A stretch of DNA of 64,000 bases from Hepsetus odoe (GCA_017165825.1 CM029370.1:11855267-11919266), one strand, 5' to 3'. Counted from the stretch's first letter, positions 34,501 to 42,477 are shown. Notes: generated by a model from the sequence alone, not told the origin. Numbers and translations: made by a program.

Positions 34501-37500
34501 GTGAAAAGAGGCTTGAGTTTTATGAGGTATTGTTAAGGGGAAAAAAGCACGTTCCATCTGTAATGAACACCCCATCTTCACTTGCCACTCCAGGGCCCTT
34601 GAACCAAACCCTCAAACTTTAAGTTAAAGAGCGACAAAAGCCTGAGACAGATGGTGTATATTCACTATCTCTTATCAATATACAGCTTTTGAAGAACTCT
34701 AATCAGTTACACATTAAAACAGGCTCAAGCAAATGAGTTCCTGCAATCCAAAGAAAAAAAGTCCCATGTACTTAAAAGGTAGAAAATATAGCTTTAAAAT
34801 GGTTAACCCAAACTGACAACCCCCCGTGAAGGGAAAGGTCTTTTCTTTGCTCCTCAAACTTACAAATCTATCATATCCAAAGGCCACAAATAATATAAAT
34901 AATAAAAAAAATGTTTAAAAAAAAAAAAACCACAAGAGGTTCAACAGAAGTCTTTCAAGAACCTCTTGAGAAACCCTCCAATCACACATTGCTTGTGCAC
35001 TGCAATCTAAACACACTCCAGCTGCCTCTCTTGAAGGGCATGAGAGGTTAATTCACCTGGTCTCTCAGGGCCAGATTTCGCTCTCAGAGTGGAGTGGCAC
35101 AGGCAACCCAACAGGAGAGGGATTTGGCATGAAGAGCTTACCCTGCTCGCGACGTTTGATCTGCTGGATCTGGTCCACTGTGCTCTTGAGGATGTGGCAT
35201 TTGTCTGGCTTCACACTCAAGCTGGCGAGGTCGCCCATGTTGGCCGACAGAAGCTCAGCCAACTCGTCAATGTAGCGGCACTCAAGCTCCCGACGGCGCT
35301 TCTCCACACTGGAAGAGAACAGAATGGAAAAGAGAGGAGTTTAATCAAAGTTTTTCCTTCTTTTATTACGCCATAAATTAATTAATAATATTGTATTGTT
35401 ATAGCAAAGACCAAACATTTCGACCTCCAAAACTGTTTATGCATAATGAACATAAGTGGCCAATAAATGACACTGTGCTAATACAATCATAGGTACACAT
35501 TTTGAAACACTTTTTTTTTTTTTTTTTTTTTACATAAACAGCTTCCAATCTTTCCTGAAATGTTTGAGTTCAAGTACCCTTTATTTCTTAGACATCTTTG
35601 TGTCATTATCATATTTAAATTAACACAACACTATAACAGGGACAATGAGCCTTGTCCTTTCTGATTCTTAATTTCTTCAATAAGACAATAGCAAATATTT
35701 AGCTATGGACAATAAATATAATTTTGAGCAAGCAAATAGCATAATAACATCGTGCTAATCTCAGCTAAACTCTAAACAATTCCTCAGCCCTTAGACAGCA
35801 TCCTGTTTATAATAACTAAAATAACTGGGAAAAAAAGGAATCTTCACTTCCAAGATTATTGTTTTTTCTTTGTCACTGGACAAAACAAATGACTATATAT
35901 AAAAATAACAGTGACCATATGAAAAACAAAATTAAAACTTAAAAAATTAAAATAAAAACTAAAGACAAGACATTTGACAGTTGCTTCTTCAGACCTGGTC
36001 TAAGGACCTTGAAAACAGCAATGCAGAGTCCCTTCTTATTAACGTCGTTTCCATGAGGCATGTATCAGAGACTACTCAAAAGCAAGGAAACCCAGCTGCT
36101 GCATGCATGTCCTCTGTGACATGATAAGAACACAGTCTCCGGCCATGAGCAGGGGTGTGGGTTTAAGGAGGGAAGAACCGGCAGATGACCGAGGCAATGG
36201 GGCAAAAGGTGCTTTCAAGGATGCACAGTGGGTGGGCTGCAGGCAGAGAAAGGCCAAAAAACATACTTCTCCGACCAGGCCGTAAAGCAGGACTAATGAG
36301 GGGTGAGCTGAGGCTTTCGGCCCAAGATGCACATCACACATTCCTCACAGACTTAAACTGCTTGCTGGAAAGTGGGTTTCAGAGCAGTGGAGAAAGACTT
36401 GGACCAAAGGGAAGAAACAGACGGAAGAAGACAGAGGCAATAGGATGGGGGTCTGCAAGGTAGAAACAAGTACAGAGAGAGACAGAGAGAGAGAAAAGAT
36501 AAAAAGTATATGTTGAGAGGGAAACTGAGAAAATGGGTGGACTGAAGGACCATGAGAGAACAAAACTGACTAAGTGTGATATATCTGTGGAATGTAGCAA
36601 ATCTGACCCTCTTTCTTAGTCTGTCAAAAAAAAGGATGGTTTTGCCGTGTGAAACAAGAAAGAAAGTTTCCTGAAAAGTGGCAGTAAACACAAAAGCTGA
36701 GGCATTTGAGGTAGGGCAGACATTAGGAGCCGCCTGCAGCTGGTTGGATGGAGAGCTGTGGCAGGAACTGTTTATTCTTCATCATTCTCCATTATGTGCG
36801 TCTTGCACTGTAATGGGACTGTGAGTGTCCCTTAAATGTGTGTAACTGAGTCTATGAGAGGGTATGAGTGTGTGGGTGGGACTGACTAATGTGATAAGAG
36901 TGTTGTGTGAGGAGCTAGAAGAGGGTTTATCTGTTTGACTTTGTATAGGTGAGAGAGTCCATGTACATATGGATGGCCCATTGGGGTGGGTGTGTGTGTG
37001 TGGCAAAGGAGGCAGCGGAGAAAGTAGGTCAGTGCATTGCCAAGGTTGTGCGCAGGCGCGTAGCGCGGGTCAGGCGCTGCGTGGGGTTGCTGTAGAAACA
37101 GGCAGTTACATCAGCCCTGCCAAGGCCTCGTGGAAGAGGCACCACCGGTCCTGCTCCCTCACCCGCAAAAACATTTTAAACCAACACAAACACAAATGCC
37201 AATAATTCCACAAACACTAATAGCTCCACTACTGTACCTGGAACACTGACAGTCCAGTGATGCCAATTCAAATTCTCAGTTTCTACTTCACTTGCATAAA
37301 ACCATGTGATATTATTGTTCTGAAATGTTTTACTTAATTTTAAATTGTATTTCTGATTTCAATGATCCTGAAAGGTGCAGCCAGTGTTTTTGTTAATTTT
37401 TTCTGAAAAGCTGATTATTGAAAGCCAGAACTAGAAAAAGTATGGAAAAAATGTGGCATTCAGCAAAAAATTAATCAGGACCTCCAAGAATCAAACCTGT

Positions 37501-40500
37501 TTGTCCAGTACATCCCACAGATGTTGGATCAGACTTGGGTCTGAGGAATCTTGAATCTTGTTTTCCTCAAAACACCCCTGAATGATGTTTGTATGGTTGC
37601 AGGTCACATTATTCAGCTGAGAGGGGACACTGCAATTAAGGAACACTGCTTACCACGTAGGGATGTACTTGATCTGTAACAATGTTTAGGTAGGTGAAGC
37701 ATAATAAATAATATCCACATGGATGCTAAAGGCAAAAATGGGATTCAGCGGACCATTTTAGACCTTCTTTTATTGCTCCACGGTCCATTTCTGATGCCCG
37801 CGTTCCAATTGTAGGTGCTTTTGGTGATAAAGAGGGAGCAGCATGAACAATGTGACACAGCAAGCTGTGATGCACTGTGTTTAGAGAACTGTAATAGCAA
37901 GCATTAATTTTGGCCATTTGTGCGTCAGCTGTTCTGTGGGACTGGACAGGACCTAAAACCTATAATAGTGATAAATAAAATTATACTTATGTCGTCCCAC
38001 CCATTTACATAACTCATGAAAGATCTATTTGAATGCATGGCTATACATTAAAGCATCCATACCACCATAACATGTGAGTAGCTGGGCTTTAGCGGACTAT
38101 TAGAACATTATTGCCACTACTGGATATAACACACAATAATTAAAATTACAGTAAAATATAAAATGTACATTTCATACATGTACTCTTTGGAAGTGTTAAC
38201 AAAAATTGAAAAATAAATGTAAACATTTTATTCCCGCATGCCCTAGCTTGTAGTATTACTAAGAAAATTACAATAGAATGCAGTTGACGCACTCAAGATC
38301 CACTGGTCACATCACAACCACAAACCCACACACTGTTACTGAGATTTATTACTCCAAAACATACTTACTATATACACTGACAAGAACATCAGAACATCAC
38401 ACCCACAGCCTGAAGCTAGGCCTTCAAGCATGAGATGTTCAAATGTCACTATGCCTGCAATACTTGCTATCAAGTCATTAAAAGCTCTGAGGTGATGTGC
38501 AGTTTTGAAGACCATGCAGGAAGTATCCCATAGCTCAGCTTTATTCCCTTTTGGCAGTGCTCCATCCCCTTTCACCATTGCTCCAACAGCTACAAATCTA
38601 CTTGGATCACAAACTGGATGATCCTTTTTCCATTCTTTTAGTTTTGTTTTTGTGTTTATTGAAAAAGTTTTACAGTAAACATGTAATATTTTCCATTGGT
38701 CATTTGTCCATGATAGTTTCCATTTACATTTGCGGCATTTAGCAGAGGCTTTTATCCAGAGCAACTTCCATGTCCTAATTACAGGGATGGTCCCCCCTGG
38801 AGCGACTCTGGGTCAAGGGTCTTGCTCAGAGACCCAGTACTGGTAGTGCCAGTGGTGGGATTAGAATCTGGGACCTCTTAGGCAAGTACCCTACCACTAG
38901 ACCACCGCCACCCTTTCAGCATCACTGGAGACACACACTGGCCACAGCATTGCATAACTGAACAAATTTAAAGCTTTTATTTTTTTTTTTTTACCTTTAA
39001 ACTCAATCTCTAAGATTTGTGCATATAAATGTTCCAATATGGCATATATTAAATTAGCAAATACAGCTGAAAATCATGAATTTACACTTTGACACATCAA
39101 AACCCTTACAAAGTGTTTGTGTGTCTGAGGTTGATCCTGCCCTTCATGAGTGGTCTGTTTAGATCTCTGGGCCACTCATTTTTACTTTAAATGTCCCCTT
39201 GCAAATTTAAACACTTTTTTGCCCCCTAAACCAGTCGTCAAATGACAACAATATTGTCCTCTTTTTGTTTCTTCAGAGATAATACGGTCATGCAAAAAAA
39301 TTAGGACACGTCATTAAATATTCAATTCTTTATTAAGAAATGTTCACTTATTGTCTAACCTTGTTTTTATTTATCTCTGGAAAAGAAAGTGATTTAATTG
39401 CAGGTAAACAACAAAAATTAACTCTAATTTATTCATTAAACAACAGAGATCTTCAAAAATGTGCATTCTAACTGAGGAAAAAGTTAGACACACTACCCCT
39501 TCATAGCTAGTGTTACCCCCTTTGGCTAAAATAACCACAATGAGACGCTTCTTGTAGCATCTACCAGTCTCTGACCTCGTTCTGAGGAAAGTCTCCTCAA
39601 TGCAGAATTCTTTAAGCTTGGTCCATAGTGGATTTATTGGCATGTTTTTGGTCATTGTTGTGTTACATGTCCAGTCCCGCTTCAGCTTTAATGTTCTTAC
39701 AGCTGGTCCCAAATGTTTCTCAAGTACCCTCTGATACACGGTAGAATTCATGGTGGATTCTATGATGGTGAGCTGGTCAGGTCTCCAAACCATGACCCTT
39801 CCACCTCCATGCTTCAAAGTTGGTATGAGGTTCTTTTCCTGAATTGCTGCATTTGGTTTACGTCAGACATGTCCTCTGTTCTGGTGTCTACATAATTAAA
39901 TTTTAGACTAATCTGTTTTACAGAACATTATTAAAGAAGTCCTGGACTTTCTCAGTCTGGCCTTGGATGTTTCTCACTGGAGCAAAGGTTTCCTCCTTTC
40001 ACACCTCCCATGCAAGTTAAAGTTGTGCAGTCTCTTTCTGACTGCAGAGGCACGCACTTTCACATCAGCAGCAGCAAGAGCCTGCTGTAGGTCCATGATG
40101 ACACTTTAGGGTTTTTGGAGACTTATTTTGGCATCTTGTAGTCTGCTCTAAGGGTGTACTTGCTTGGACAGCCAGACCTGGGCATGTTGGCAGTTGTTTT
40201 GGAAGTCCTCCACTTGTAGACTGTTTTGCGGATAGTGGAATGGCTGATCTCAAAAGAACTTGCAATCTTTTTAAAACCCTTAACAGACTTAAGCTGCTAT
40301 CTTCTTTCTGAAGGCCTCAAACAGCTCTTTAGATCTCACCATGTTGTTCACCCTCACCTCAACAGTGAGCAGCACACCAAATTAAATGTCTGAGGTTTAA
40401 ATCAGGCAAATCTCCTTCAAAATAATGTTCTAATCACATGATCGCATGCTCATGATCTGCTACACCTGTGTGTGATTTGAGCAATTTTAATTGGGAATAA

Positions 40501-42460
40501 AAGTGGGGGTGTCCTAATTTATTCCTCACCAGAAATCACATTTTTGTAGAATTACATTTTACAGAAGATTTTGAAAATTCTTTTCTTCATTTTTAACTGT
40601 TTAGTTATATTACTTGAATCTCCCAATATTGTTAAAATTGAGATTAAATATCCATATGTCCAAGAACGTTAGAAAAACACAGGCATCCATATGACTCTAT
40701 ACTCTGCACAAAATGGGTGAGAAACATAGATGAGGGAAAAAAAGAAATTGAACTGGATGAAGCTAATTTTAGCATGTTAAATTATTAAATGTTAATCCAT
40801 TATAGCTCGATCATAAAAAATAAAATGCAGCTTCTTCATTTCATTTCAAATTTTAAACATGTGGGATCCCTTGGTTACCGAACCTTAATATTTAAAGAGA
40901 ATGACTTTTAATCAGTCAATAAATAACCAAACAGACTTGCTACTACTGCAACTAAGACTGATAATAGTTTGCACTCATAGAATTACAATCTTACTGCAGT
41001 TCCAGAGCCTTACTCAAACCTCAGGAAACATGGCTTAACAGGTTAAGATAACTTCTTGCCAAACCACAACATATACATCAGTGCCAGTTACAGCAACAGT
41101 TTAAGCCATAATGACGACAGTCTAACTGCTTAGCTACACATGGAATTACACCAGATTTTGCTGCATAGTTGTTAGAGCTGCTCATCTTCAACATGATTAC
41201 AGTTTTGACATTCAGCTATAACTAAAATAAACTAAAACTTTAACCTGTGGCTCTCTTATCTGGTAAATAAATATCTGTACATTCCAGCCACTTTAGAGTT
41301 TCCATTAAGTACCAATGGAAATTCAGTCATCTGCTTGTCTCTGAAACCCGATCAATTACACAGGTGGGAGTTTCTACTTTAAAAAAAAAATCTTACAATA
41401 GTGCACATAATTAGTCTCATTTATTTTGATGAATTATGATGTAATTTATTTTAACATTAATGTATAATGTATACACTTTTTAAATAATTATTTTCTCTTA
41501 AATCGAAAGTTAAATCGAAACAATCAATGGAAAAATACATAAAAATATGTAAAAGCATTGTTTCCAAAGTCCAAAGTTTCCAAAGTCCATAATCTCGTTG
41601 AATAATTGTGATCTCCATATTGACCAAAATAATAGGGATTATGACTTTTTCCATAATCACGCAGCCTTAACTACTAAGTTACTTGATTTCATGCTTTTTT
41701 CATGCTGAAAAGCAACTGTACATGAAGCAAAGCACATTTTCCTCTGATGTGGAGCAACTCTTATCAAAACAGGAGTCAACCTGCTCTCCTTTAAAAAGAA
41801 AAAAAAGTGAATAAACAAAGAGGGGAAGAAAAATAAGCAGCAGATATCTGAACGCTCTCCTCATCTTAGCAGGTTGTTCTTATGTTTTGATACCAAAGAA
41901 TTCACTGCAAATATTACAATAAAAAGATCAGCAAAGCCCACAGAACAGCATGATGCAGCAAATAACATTTGGCCACATTTTAAAATGATAAGAATACAGA
42001 GACTTGGCTGTGCAGAACACAATGAACTCAACAGGCAACAATAACACAAAATTGGTCAGCAACTTGATAAAATAACTGACTATTATTACTTCTGATATAG
42101 TTGCCAGAAGACCTTCAAGATGATTCCACTTTTTCAAGCATGAAGAAACAGTAAAGCTGGTTTACACCAAGTGAAGAACGCACATTTAAAAATCTATAGT
42201 GCCTGCACACATCATCTTATTGCTAATATACATCTTACTAGAATGAGAGAGTGAGGACAGGAATTTTCCACCAGCTCTGGCAGAATCCAGTTTATTTTGT
42301 TGGTGACAAGATTCAGAAATCAATACTTCAAAGCAGAGAGAAAAAGTGAGATAAGCTTAGCTCTAACTTACCTTGGACCAGAGGTGTCACATGGTGAGCC
42401 TTTCCTTTTGCATGATTCTGGGGTGGCAGGGTCAAGGGCACGCTCTCCTGCGGCACTCAT
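10428..42460 (-). CDS. NCOA1: NCOA1 (steroid receptor coactivator 1, SRC-1), complete coding region, 19 exons
   Basis: Nuclear p160 coactivator that binds ligand-bound nuclear receptors and recruits CBP/p300 and other chromatin enzymes. The complement join is 42372-42460, 35142-35308, 26794-26900, 26113-26290, 25131-25310, 19332-19430, 18272-18412, 17795-17942, 15703-16738, 15072-15231, 14615-14791, 14353-14473, 13435-13603, 13041-13343, 11939-12037, 11381-11777, 11038-11212, 10746-10932, 10428-10595. All introns are GT-AG, all phases agree, and the total is 4101 nt or 1366 residues (human, from memory, 1441). Layout: basic tail with KRKGSPCDT; bHLH about 31-86; PAS-A about 122-190; PAS-B about 255-370; Pro/Ser-rich 371-540; LXXLL boxes at 550-554, 596-600 and 644-648; CBP-binding region about 716-924; Gln-rich about 1059-1130; C-terminal LXXLL 1360-1364. 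NCOA1 rather than NCOA2/3 is shown by VNGVPWPQE, GVYNNMSITVSMAGG and the LLQQLLTE end. Confidence 0.97.
10695..10730. repeat. (GAAA)n microsatellite in NCOA1 intron 18
   Basis: Tandem GAAA units in the 150-bp intron between coding exons 18 and 19, only about 15 bp from the exon 18 donor. On the transcript it is a (TTTC)n pyrimidine tract. Confidence 0.9.
10746..10932 (-). CDS. NCOA1: NCOA1 coding exon 18
   Basis: Residues 1249-1311, 187 nt. SLYNQAGQNPSQNFGQQGVY then NNMSITVSMAGGTGAVGSLP, ending GNVNSMCNDQ. GVYNNMSITVSMAGG is diagnostic of NCOA1. It is shorter than the mammalian counterpart before the last exon. A (GAAA)n run lies in the intron just downstream. Donor CAG|GTGAGC. Confidence 0.96.
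11038..11212 (-). CDS. NCOA1: NCOA1 coding exon 17
   Basis: Residues 1191-1249, 175 nt. GLVQQGDPAFPPDL..., then PPPGYQSPDMKNWQQGGMTN. The GYQSPDMKxWQQG block is conserved in NCOA1. Acceptor tttctgaaag, donor ACAG|GTAAAG. Confidence 0.95.
11381..11777 (-). CDS. NCOA1: NCOA1 coding exon 16 (Gln-rich)
   Basis: Residues 1059-1191, 397 nt. Starts PPLNAQMLAQRQRELYSFQH, as in other SRC-1 proteins, and includes a glutamine tract PQQPQQPQQQQQ. Ends LQQGLFQQFGTP. It lies in the C-terminal activation region where weak acetyltransferase activity was reported for mammalian SRC-1. An A/T homopolymer tract at 11801-11823 sits just before the acceptor in transcript order. Donor CCTG|GTAGGT. Confidence 0.96.
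11939..12037 (-). CDS. NCOA1: NCOA1 coding exon 15
   Basis: Residues 1026-1058, 99 nt, LQNRLAAIGQFPQGGPVAMG then MRQGMQQPQMPSQ. Corresponds to the mammalian HQNRQAILNQFA...RSGMQQQ segment. Both ends are phase 0, so skipping would keep the frame. Acceptor ctctctaacag, donor CAG|GTTAGT. Confidence 0.94.
12595..12851 (+). repeat. tRNA-derived SINE in NCOA1 intron 14
   Basis: The head contains an A-box-like GTGGTTAGGGAG and a B box GGGTTCGATTCCC, the internal RNA polymerase III promoter of a tRNA gene. The body that follows (cactgctccccgggcgct, then gcagaggtccaatttcgttg) is typical of teleost SINEs. The 3' end is gttgtcactttcactttctttc. It lies between coding exons 14 and 15, antisense to NCOA1. 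I do not name the family. Confidence 0.85.
13041..13343 (-). CDS. NCOA1: NCOA1 coding exon 14
   Basis: Residues 925-1025, 303 nt, phase 0 at both ends. Starts SGCLDQITQRFPPPQPPAPV and ends PNQLRLQLQQRLQGPQ, matching the mammalian LSERFPPQ and NQLRLQLQQRLQG blocks. Proline-, methionine- and glycine-rich between. Acceptor gtgttgttcag, donor CAG|GTACCT. Confidence 0.96.
13435..13603 (-). CDS. NCOA1: NCOA1 coding exon 13 (CBP interlocking domain)
   Basis: Residues 868-924, 169 nt. LDEMLCPPTTPEGRNDEKAL then LDQLVSFLSGTDESELAELD and RALGIDKIVQ. This domain folds together with the nuclear-coactivator-binding domain of CBP/p300 and is among the most conserved parts of the protein. Acceptor tttgagcag. 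The donor CAG|GTTGGC is unusually weak: the + strand reads ccaacctgg. Confidence 0.97.
13604..14352 (-). other. NCOA1 intron 12, nothing else recognised
   Basis: AT-rich intron between exons 12 and 13. A short tatctgtctatccatgcatcc-type low-complexity patch lies near 13885. No transposon or RNA gene recognised. Confidence 0.7.
14353..14473 (-). CDS. NCOA1: NCOA1 coding exon 12
   Basis: Residues 828-868, 121 nt: GLAKLELPDSQQFQTMSLPD then TLTFDGNLGTQTRIPLPSPQ. The LELPDSQQF stretch aligns loosely with the mammalian LELEAIDNQFGQ region. Acceptor ccgatgcag, donor AAGA|GTGAGT. Phase 2 junction into exon 13. Confidence 0.92.
14615..14791 (-). CDS. NCOA1: NCOA1 coding exon 11
   Basis: Residues 769-828, 177 nt. 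VFSDGSSLQSQSSFDFCSPS then Thr/Gln/Pro-rich sequence ending TNTFSAST. Poorly conserved linker within the activation region. Membership rests on clean splice sites (acceptor tgtttgcag, donor ACAG|GTACTG) and on phase agreement with both neighbours. Confidence 0.9.
15072..15231 (-). CDS. NCOA1: NCOA1 coding exon 10 (CBP/p300-binding AD1 helix)
   Basis: Residues 716-769, 160 nt. Begins FPSDLDTLNQLLPTLRGPVG, equivalent to the mammalian DLDQFDQLLPTL helix that contacts CBP/p300. Here it also forms a true LXXLL (L723 to L727). VSVKREPPGTPS contains a third sumoylation-type motif, VKRE (K759). Acceptor cctgttacag, donor CGTG|GTGAGG. Confidence 0.95.
15232..15702 (-). other. NCOA1 intron 9, nothing else recognised
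   Basis: 470-bp intron between exons 9 and 10. Contains aattaataataattaataat repeats near 15530-15552. Nothing else seen. Confidence 0.75.
15703..16738 (-). CDS. NCOA1: NCOA1 coding exon 9 (Pro/Ser-rich region and receptor-interaction domain)
   Basis: Residues 370-715, 1036 nt, the largest exon. The first half is Pro/Ser/Gly-rich with many SP and TP pairs and has diverged from mammals. The second half carries three nuclear-receptor boxes: KLNQLLD (LXXLL 550-554), HKILHRLLQ (596-600) and HQLLRFLLD (644-648). Box 2 sits in the conserved SHSTLTERHKILHRLLQ. Two sumoylation-type motifs, IKKE (K615) and VKAE (K672), sit where mammalian SRC-1 has IKLE and VKVE. The exon is clearly more GC-rich than its introns. 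Acceptor tgtgtcacag, donor CCG|GTATGC, phase 0. Confidence 0.97.
16739..17794 (-). other. NCOA1 intron 8, nothing else recognised
   Basis: About 1.06 kb of AT-rich intron with no recognised transposon, RNA gene or extra exon. Confidence 0.75.
17795..17942 (-). CDS. NCOA1: NCOA1 coding exon 8 (PAS-B, end)
   Basis: Residues 321-370, 148 nt, VMTHGTAISPLYRFTLSDGT then PLSAQTRCKFCCPPNP and DVQPFIMGIHTIDR. Closes PAS-B. Acceptor ttgaacag, donor ACAG|GTGCTG. Confidence 0.97.
18272..18412 (-). CDS. NCOA1: NCOA1 coding exon 7 (PAS-B, first part)
   Basis: Residues 274-321, 141 nt, GKIISIETSALRATGRPGWE then DLVRKCIYAFFQPQGKEPS and HAKKLLQE. In mammalian SRC-1 the PAS-B domain binds LXXLL peptides such as that of STAT6. 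Acceptor ttccctgcag, donor GAGG|GTATGA. Confidence 0.97.
18413..19331 (-). other. NCOA1 introns 6 and 7 region, nothing else recognised
   Basis: The 0.92-kb intron 6 lies here; intron 7 is 17943-18271. Short inverted AT-rich patches (tctcaaaatttatttgagaataa near 18650) and otherwise plain sequence. Confidence 0.7.
19332..19430 (-). CDS. NCOA1: NCOA1 coding exon 6
   Basis: Residues 241-274, 99 nt: DLQSCLICIACRTPRLSQIP then VSTESFITKQDPTG. The acceptor is tgtgaacag just before ATTTACAG. A second AG eight bases later (after TTTACAG) would break the frame, so the first is used. Human NCOA1 has QSCLICIARR and ESFMTKQDTTGK here. Donor ACAG|GTAGCC. Just upstream on the transcript is a (CT)n-rich tract, a long polypyrimidine region. 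Confidence 0.95.
19447..19505. repeat. (GA)n-rich simple repeat beside exon 6
   Basis: GA/GAGACA-rich run directly upstream, in transcript order, of the exon 6 acceptor. On the transcript it reads as a long CT-rich polypyrimidine tract, which may strengthen the acceptor. Confidence 0.75.
20273..20813 (-). mobile_element. Miniature Tc1-derived element, copy 2 (541 bp)
   Basis: Flanked by TA (20271-20272, 20814-20815). The ends are CAGTACTGTGCAAAAGTTTT and its inverted match. Long inverted repeats enclose a short minus-strand fragment of Tc1 transposase: WPPQSPDLNIIECVWDYMKR then a VLQDVWNNLPAEFLQKLC tail (20465-20656). That fragment holds the third catalytic acid, but the first two acidic motifs and the DNA-binding domain are deleted. 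It lies in NCOA1 intron 5. Confidence 0.92.
21215..23798 (-). pseudogene. LINE endonuclease/reverse transcriptase pseudogene fragments
   Basis: Open pieces on the minus strand in order: 23601-23798 (endonuclease start), 23332-23595, 22799-23449 (endonuclease core with SQVDFILCW), 22566-22847, 22074-22418 (RT palm with the FVDLEKAYD box), 21838-22035 (FADD box), 21492-21704 and 21215-21520 (C-terminal region). They lie in different frames and are interrupted, so no functional enzyme is made. + strand ORFs in the same interval are antisense shadows. Confidence 0.88.
23349..23478 (+). mobile_element. L2-type LINE 3' end nested inside the RTE-like LINE
   Basis: A 130-bp piece beginning ctgcgatgggctggcaacc and ending agcggcagatgatgactgac plus GACT repeats, the common teleost L2-like 3' tail with short terminal repeats. 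The target duplication ACCTTCAACTTCC is present at 23336-23348 and 23479-23491. It splits the endonuclease frame of the host LINE between LEVEG and VIMNVVSAY. It is 5'-truncated, as usual for LINE copies. Confidence 0.85.
25131..25310 (-). CDS. NCOA1: NCOA1 coding exon 5 (PAS-A, end)
   Basis: Residues 181-241, 180 nt. Contains VNGVPWPQEQNRRNSHTFNC and YEQMQCFTVSQPRVVQEEGE. The VPWPQE sequence is NCOA1-like; NCOA2 and NCOA3 carry a different sequence here. Acceptor gtatgtacag, donor GAGG|GTAAGC. Confidence 0.97.
25354..25425 (+). repeat. L2-like LINE 3' fragment
   Basis: ctcactcattttcacagccgc followed by cttgtcctaattagggtgcc resembles the teleost L2 3' region seen at 23349. Short and eroded. 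It lies in intron 4, close to exon 5. Confidence 0.55.
25426..26112 (-). other. NCOA1 intron 4 remainder, nothing else recognised
   Basis: AT-rich intron between exons 4 and 5. No transposon, RNA gene or extra exon recognised beyond the L2-like scrap at its left end. Confidence 0.7.
26113..26290 (-). CDS. NCOA1: NCOA1 coding exon 4 (PAS-A, first part)
   Basis: Residues 122-181, 178 nt, starting ALDGFFFVVNREGRIVFVSE and ending HNEFVRNLLPKSL. This is the strongly conserved PAS-A core of p160 coactivators. Acceptor ctgcag-type (ccttcag), donor CTAG|GTGAGT. Phase 1 junction to the next exon. Confidence 0.97.
26291..26793 (-). other. NCOA1 intron 3, nothing else recognised
   Basis: 0.5-kb intron between PAS-A exon 4 and exon 3. 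No repeats or other features recognised. Confidence 0.75.
26794..26900 (-). CDS. NCOA1: NCOA1 coding exon 3
   Basis: Residues 86-121, 107 nt, EKAALMSPDDEVQKSDVSSS then SQGMVEKEALGPLLLE. It links the bHLH to PAS-A. The DDEVQKSD-SSSSQG-EKE-LGPLLLE pattern is characteristic of the p160 family. Acceptor tttccacag, donor GAG|GTACAT. Confidence 0.96.
26901..35141 (-). other. NCOA1 intron 2 (8.2 kb)
   Basis: Long AT-rich intron between the bHLH exon and exon 3. It contains a (CA)n run at 31031-31049, one tRNA-derived SINE (32925-33110, separate), T-rich homopolymers near 29220-29280 and 33340-33362, and a relatively GC-rich patch at about 29886-30230 (separate finding). No other gene recognised. 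Confidence 0.7.
32925..33110 (-). repeat. tRNA-derived SINE, copy A
   Basis: On the + strand it reads ggcatttagcagacgctctt, atccagagcaacttccatg, then a body ending in ggtttgaacc, which is the reverse of a tRNA B box (GGTTCAAACC). So the SINE is on the minus strand with its tRNA head at the right end. Two further copies of the same family lie at 38721-38913 and 62128-62308. Confidence 0.85.
35142..35308 (-). CDS. NCOA1: NCOA1 coding exon 2 (bHLH)
   Basis: Residues 30-86, 167 nt. The basic region and helix 1 are VEKRRRELECRYIDELAELL, followed by SANMGDLASLSVKPDKCHIL and KSTVDQIQQIKRREQ (helix 2). In p160 proteins this bHLH gives nuclear targeting and protein contacts rather than clear DNA binding. 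Acceptor ctcttccag, donor CAGG|GTAAGC. Introns of 7.1 kb and 8.2 kb flank it. Confidence 0.96.
37479..37950 (-). mobile_element. Decayed Tc1/mariner fragment, family 2, copy a
   Basis: The + strand shows tttgtccagtacatcccaca and caatgtttaggtaggtgaag. From memory, these read in reverse as the Tc1 transposase PDLNPIEHLWDVL region and its neighbourhood in a widespread teleost Tc1 family. Both termini are missing. Related copies lie at 49255-49515 and 55400-56055. Ancient, no open frame of useful length. Confidence 0.65.
38336..38720 (-). other. Unassigned open reading frame, possible pseudogene
   Basis: Minus-strand open stretch of about 125 codons abutting SINE copy B, whose sequence supplies the nominal ATG. 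The translation includes KEWKKDHPVCDPSRFVAVGA, MVKGDGALPKGNKAELWDTS and HHLRAFNDLIASIAGIVTFE. It is mixed in composition and not obviously random, but I do not recognise it. It could be part of an old transposon ORF or a processed pseudogene. No splice sites or upstream exon link it to NCOA1. Confidence 0.3.
38721..38913 (-). repeat. tRNA-derived SINE, copy B
   Basis: Same family and orientation as copy A: catttacatttgcggcattt on the left, and gggattagaatctgggacct then ctaccactagaccaccgcc at the right (the tRNA head in reverse; CTAGTGGTAGGGTA is the A-box region on the minus strand). Confidence 0.87.
39285..40530 (-). mobile_element. Decayed Tc1/mariner transposon, family 3
   Basis: The ends share TCATGCAAAAAAATTAGGACAC (left, preceded by TA) and an inverted GTGTCCTAATTTATTCC (right). 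Minus-strand transposase remnants include MKHGGGRVMVW and LEKHLGPAVRTLKL (39371-39817), recognisable as the KHGGGSVMVWG and following region of Tc1 transposases. The second catalytic motif is lost to frameshifts (a NTTMTKNMP-like remnant). It lies in NCOA1 intron 1. The exact right boundary is uncertain. Confidence 0.75.
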
Positions 42461-42477
42461 TTTGCGCTTATGCAAAG
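42372..42477 (-). CDS. NCOA1: NCOA1 coding exon 1 (start codon)
   Basis: ATG at 42460-42458 begins MSAAGERALDPATPESCKRK and continues GSPCDTSGP. The KRKGSPCDT core matches the NCOA1 N terminus and is a likely nuclear localisation element. Only 17 nt of 5' UTR (42461-42477) lie in this exon, after the acceptor ctctctcacag. Coding part is 89 nt (residues 1-30). Donor CAAG|GTAAGT is strong. The A of the ATG is preceded by AAA, a good start context. Confidence 0.95.

Larger units (their letters stand above)
35309..42371 (-). other. NCOA1 intron 1 (7.1 kb)
   Basis: Intron between the start-codon exon and the bHLH exon. It holds a poly-T run (35512-35532), a CpG-dense patch (37040-37165), decayed Tc1 fragments (37479-37950 and 39285-40530), a SINE (38721-38913) and an unassigned ORF (38336-38720). 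The rest is AT-rich with nothing recognised. Confidence 0.75.
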
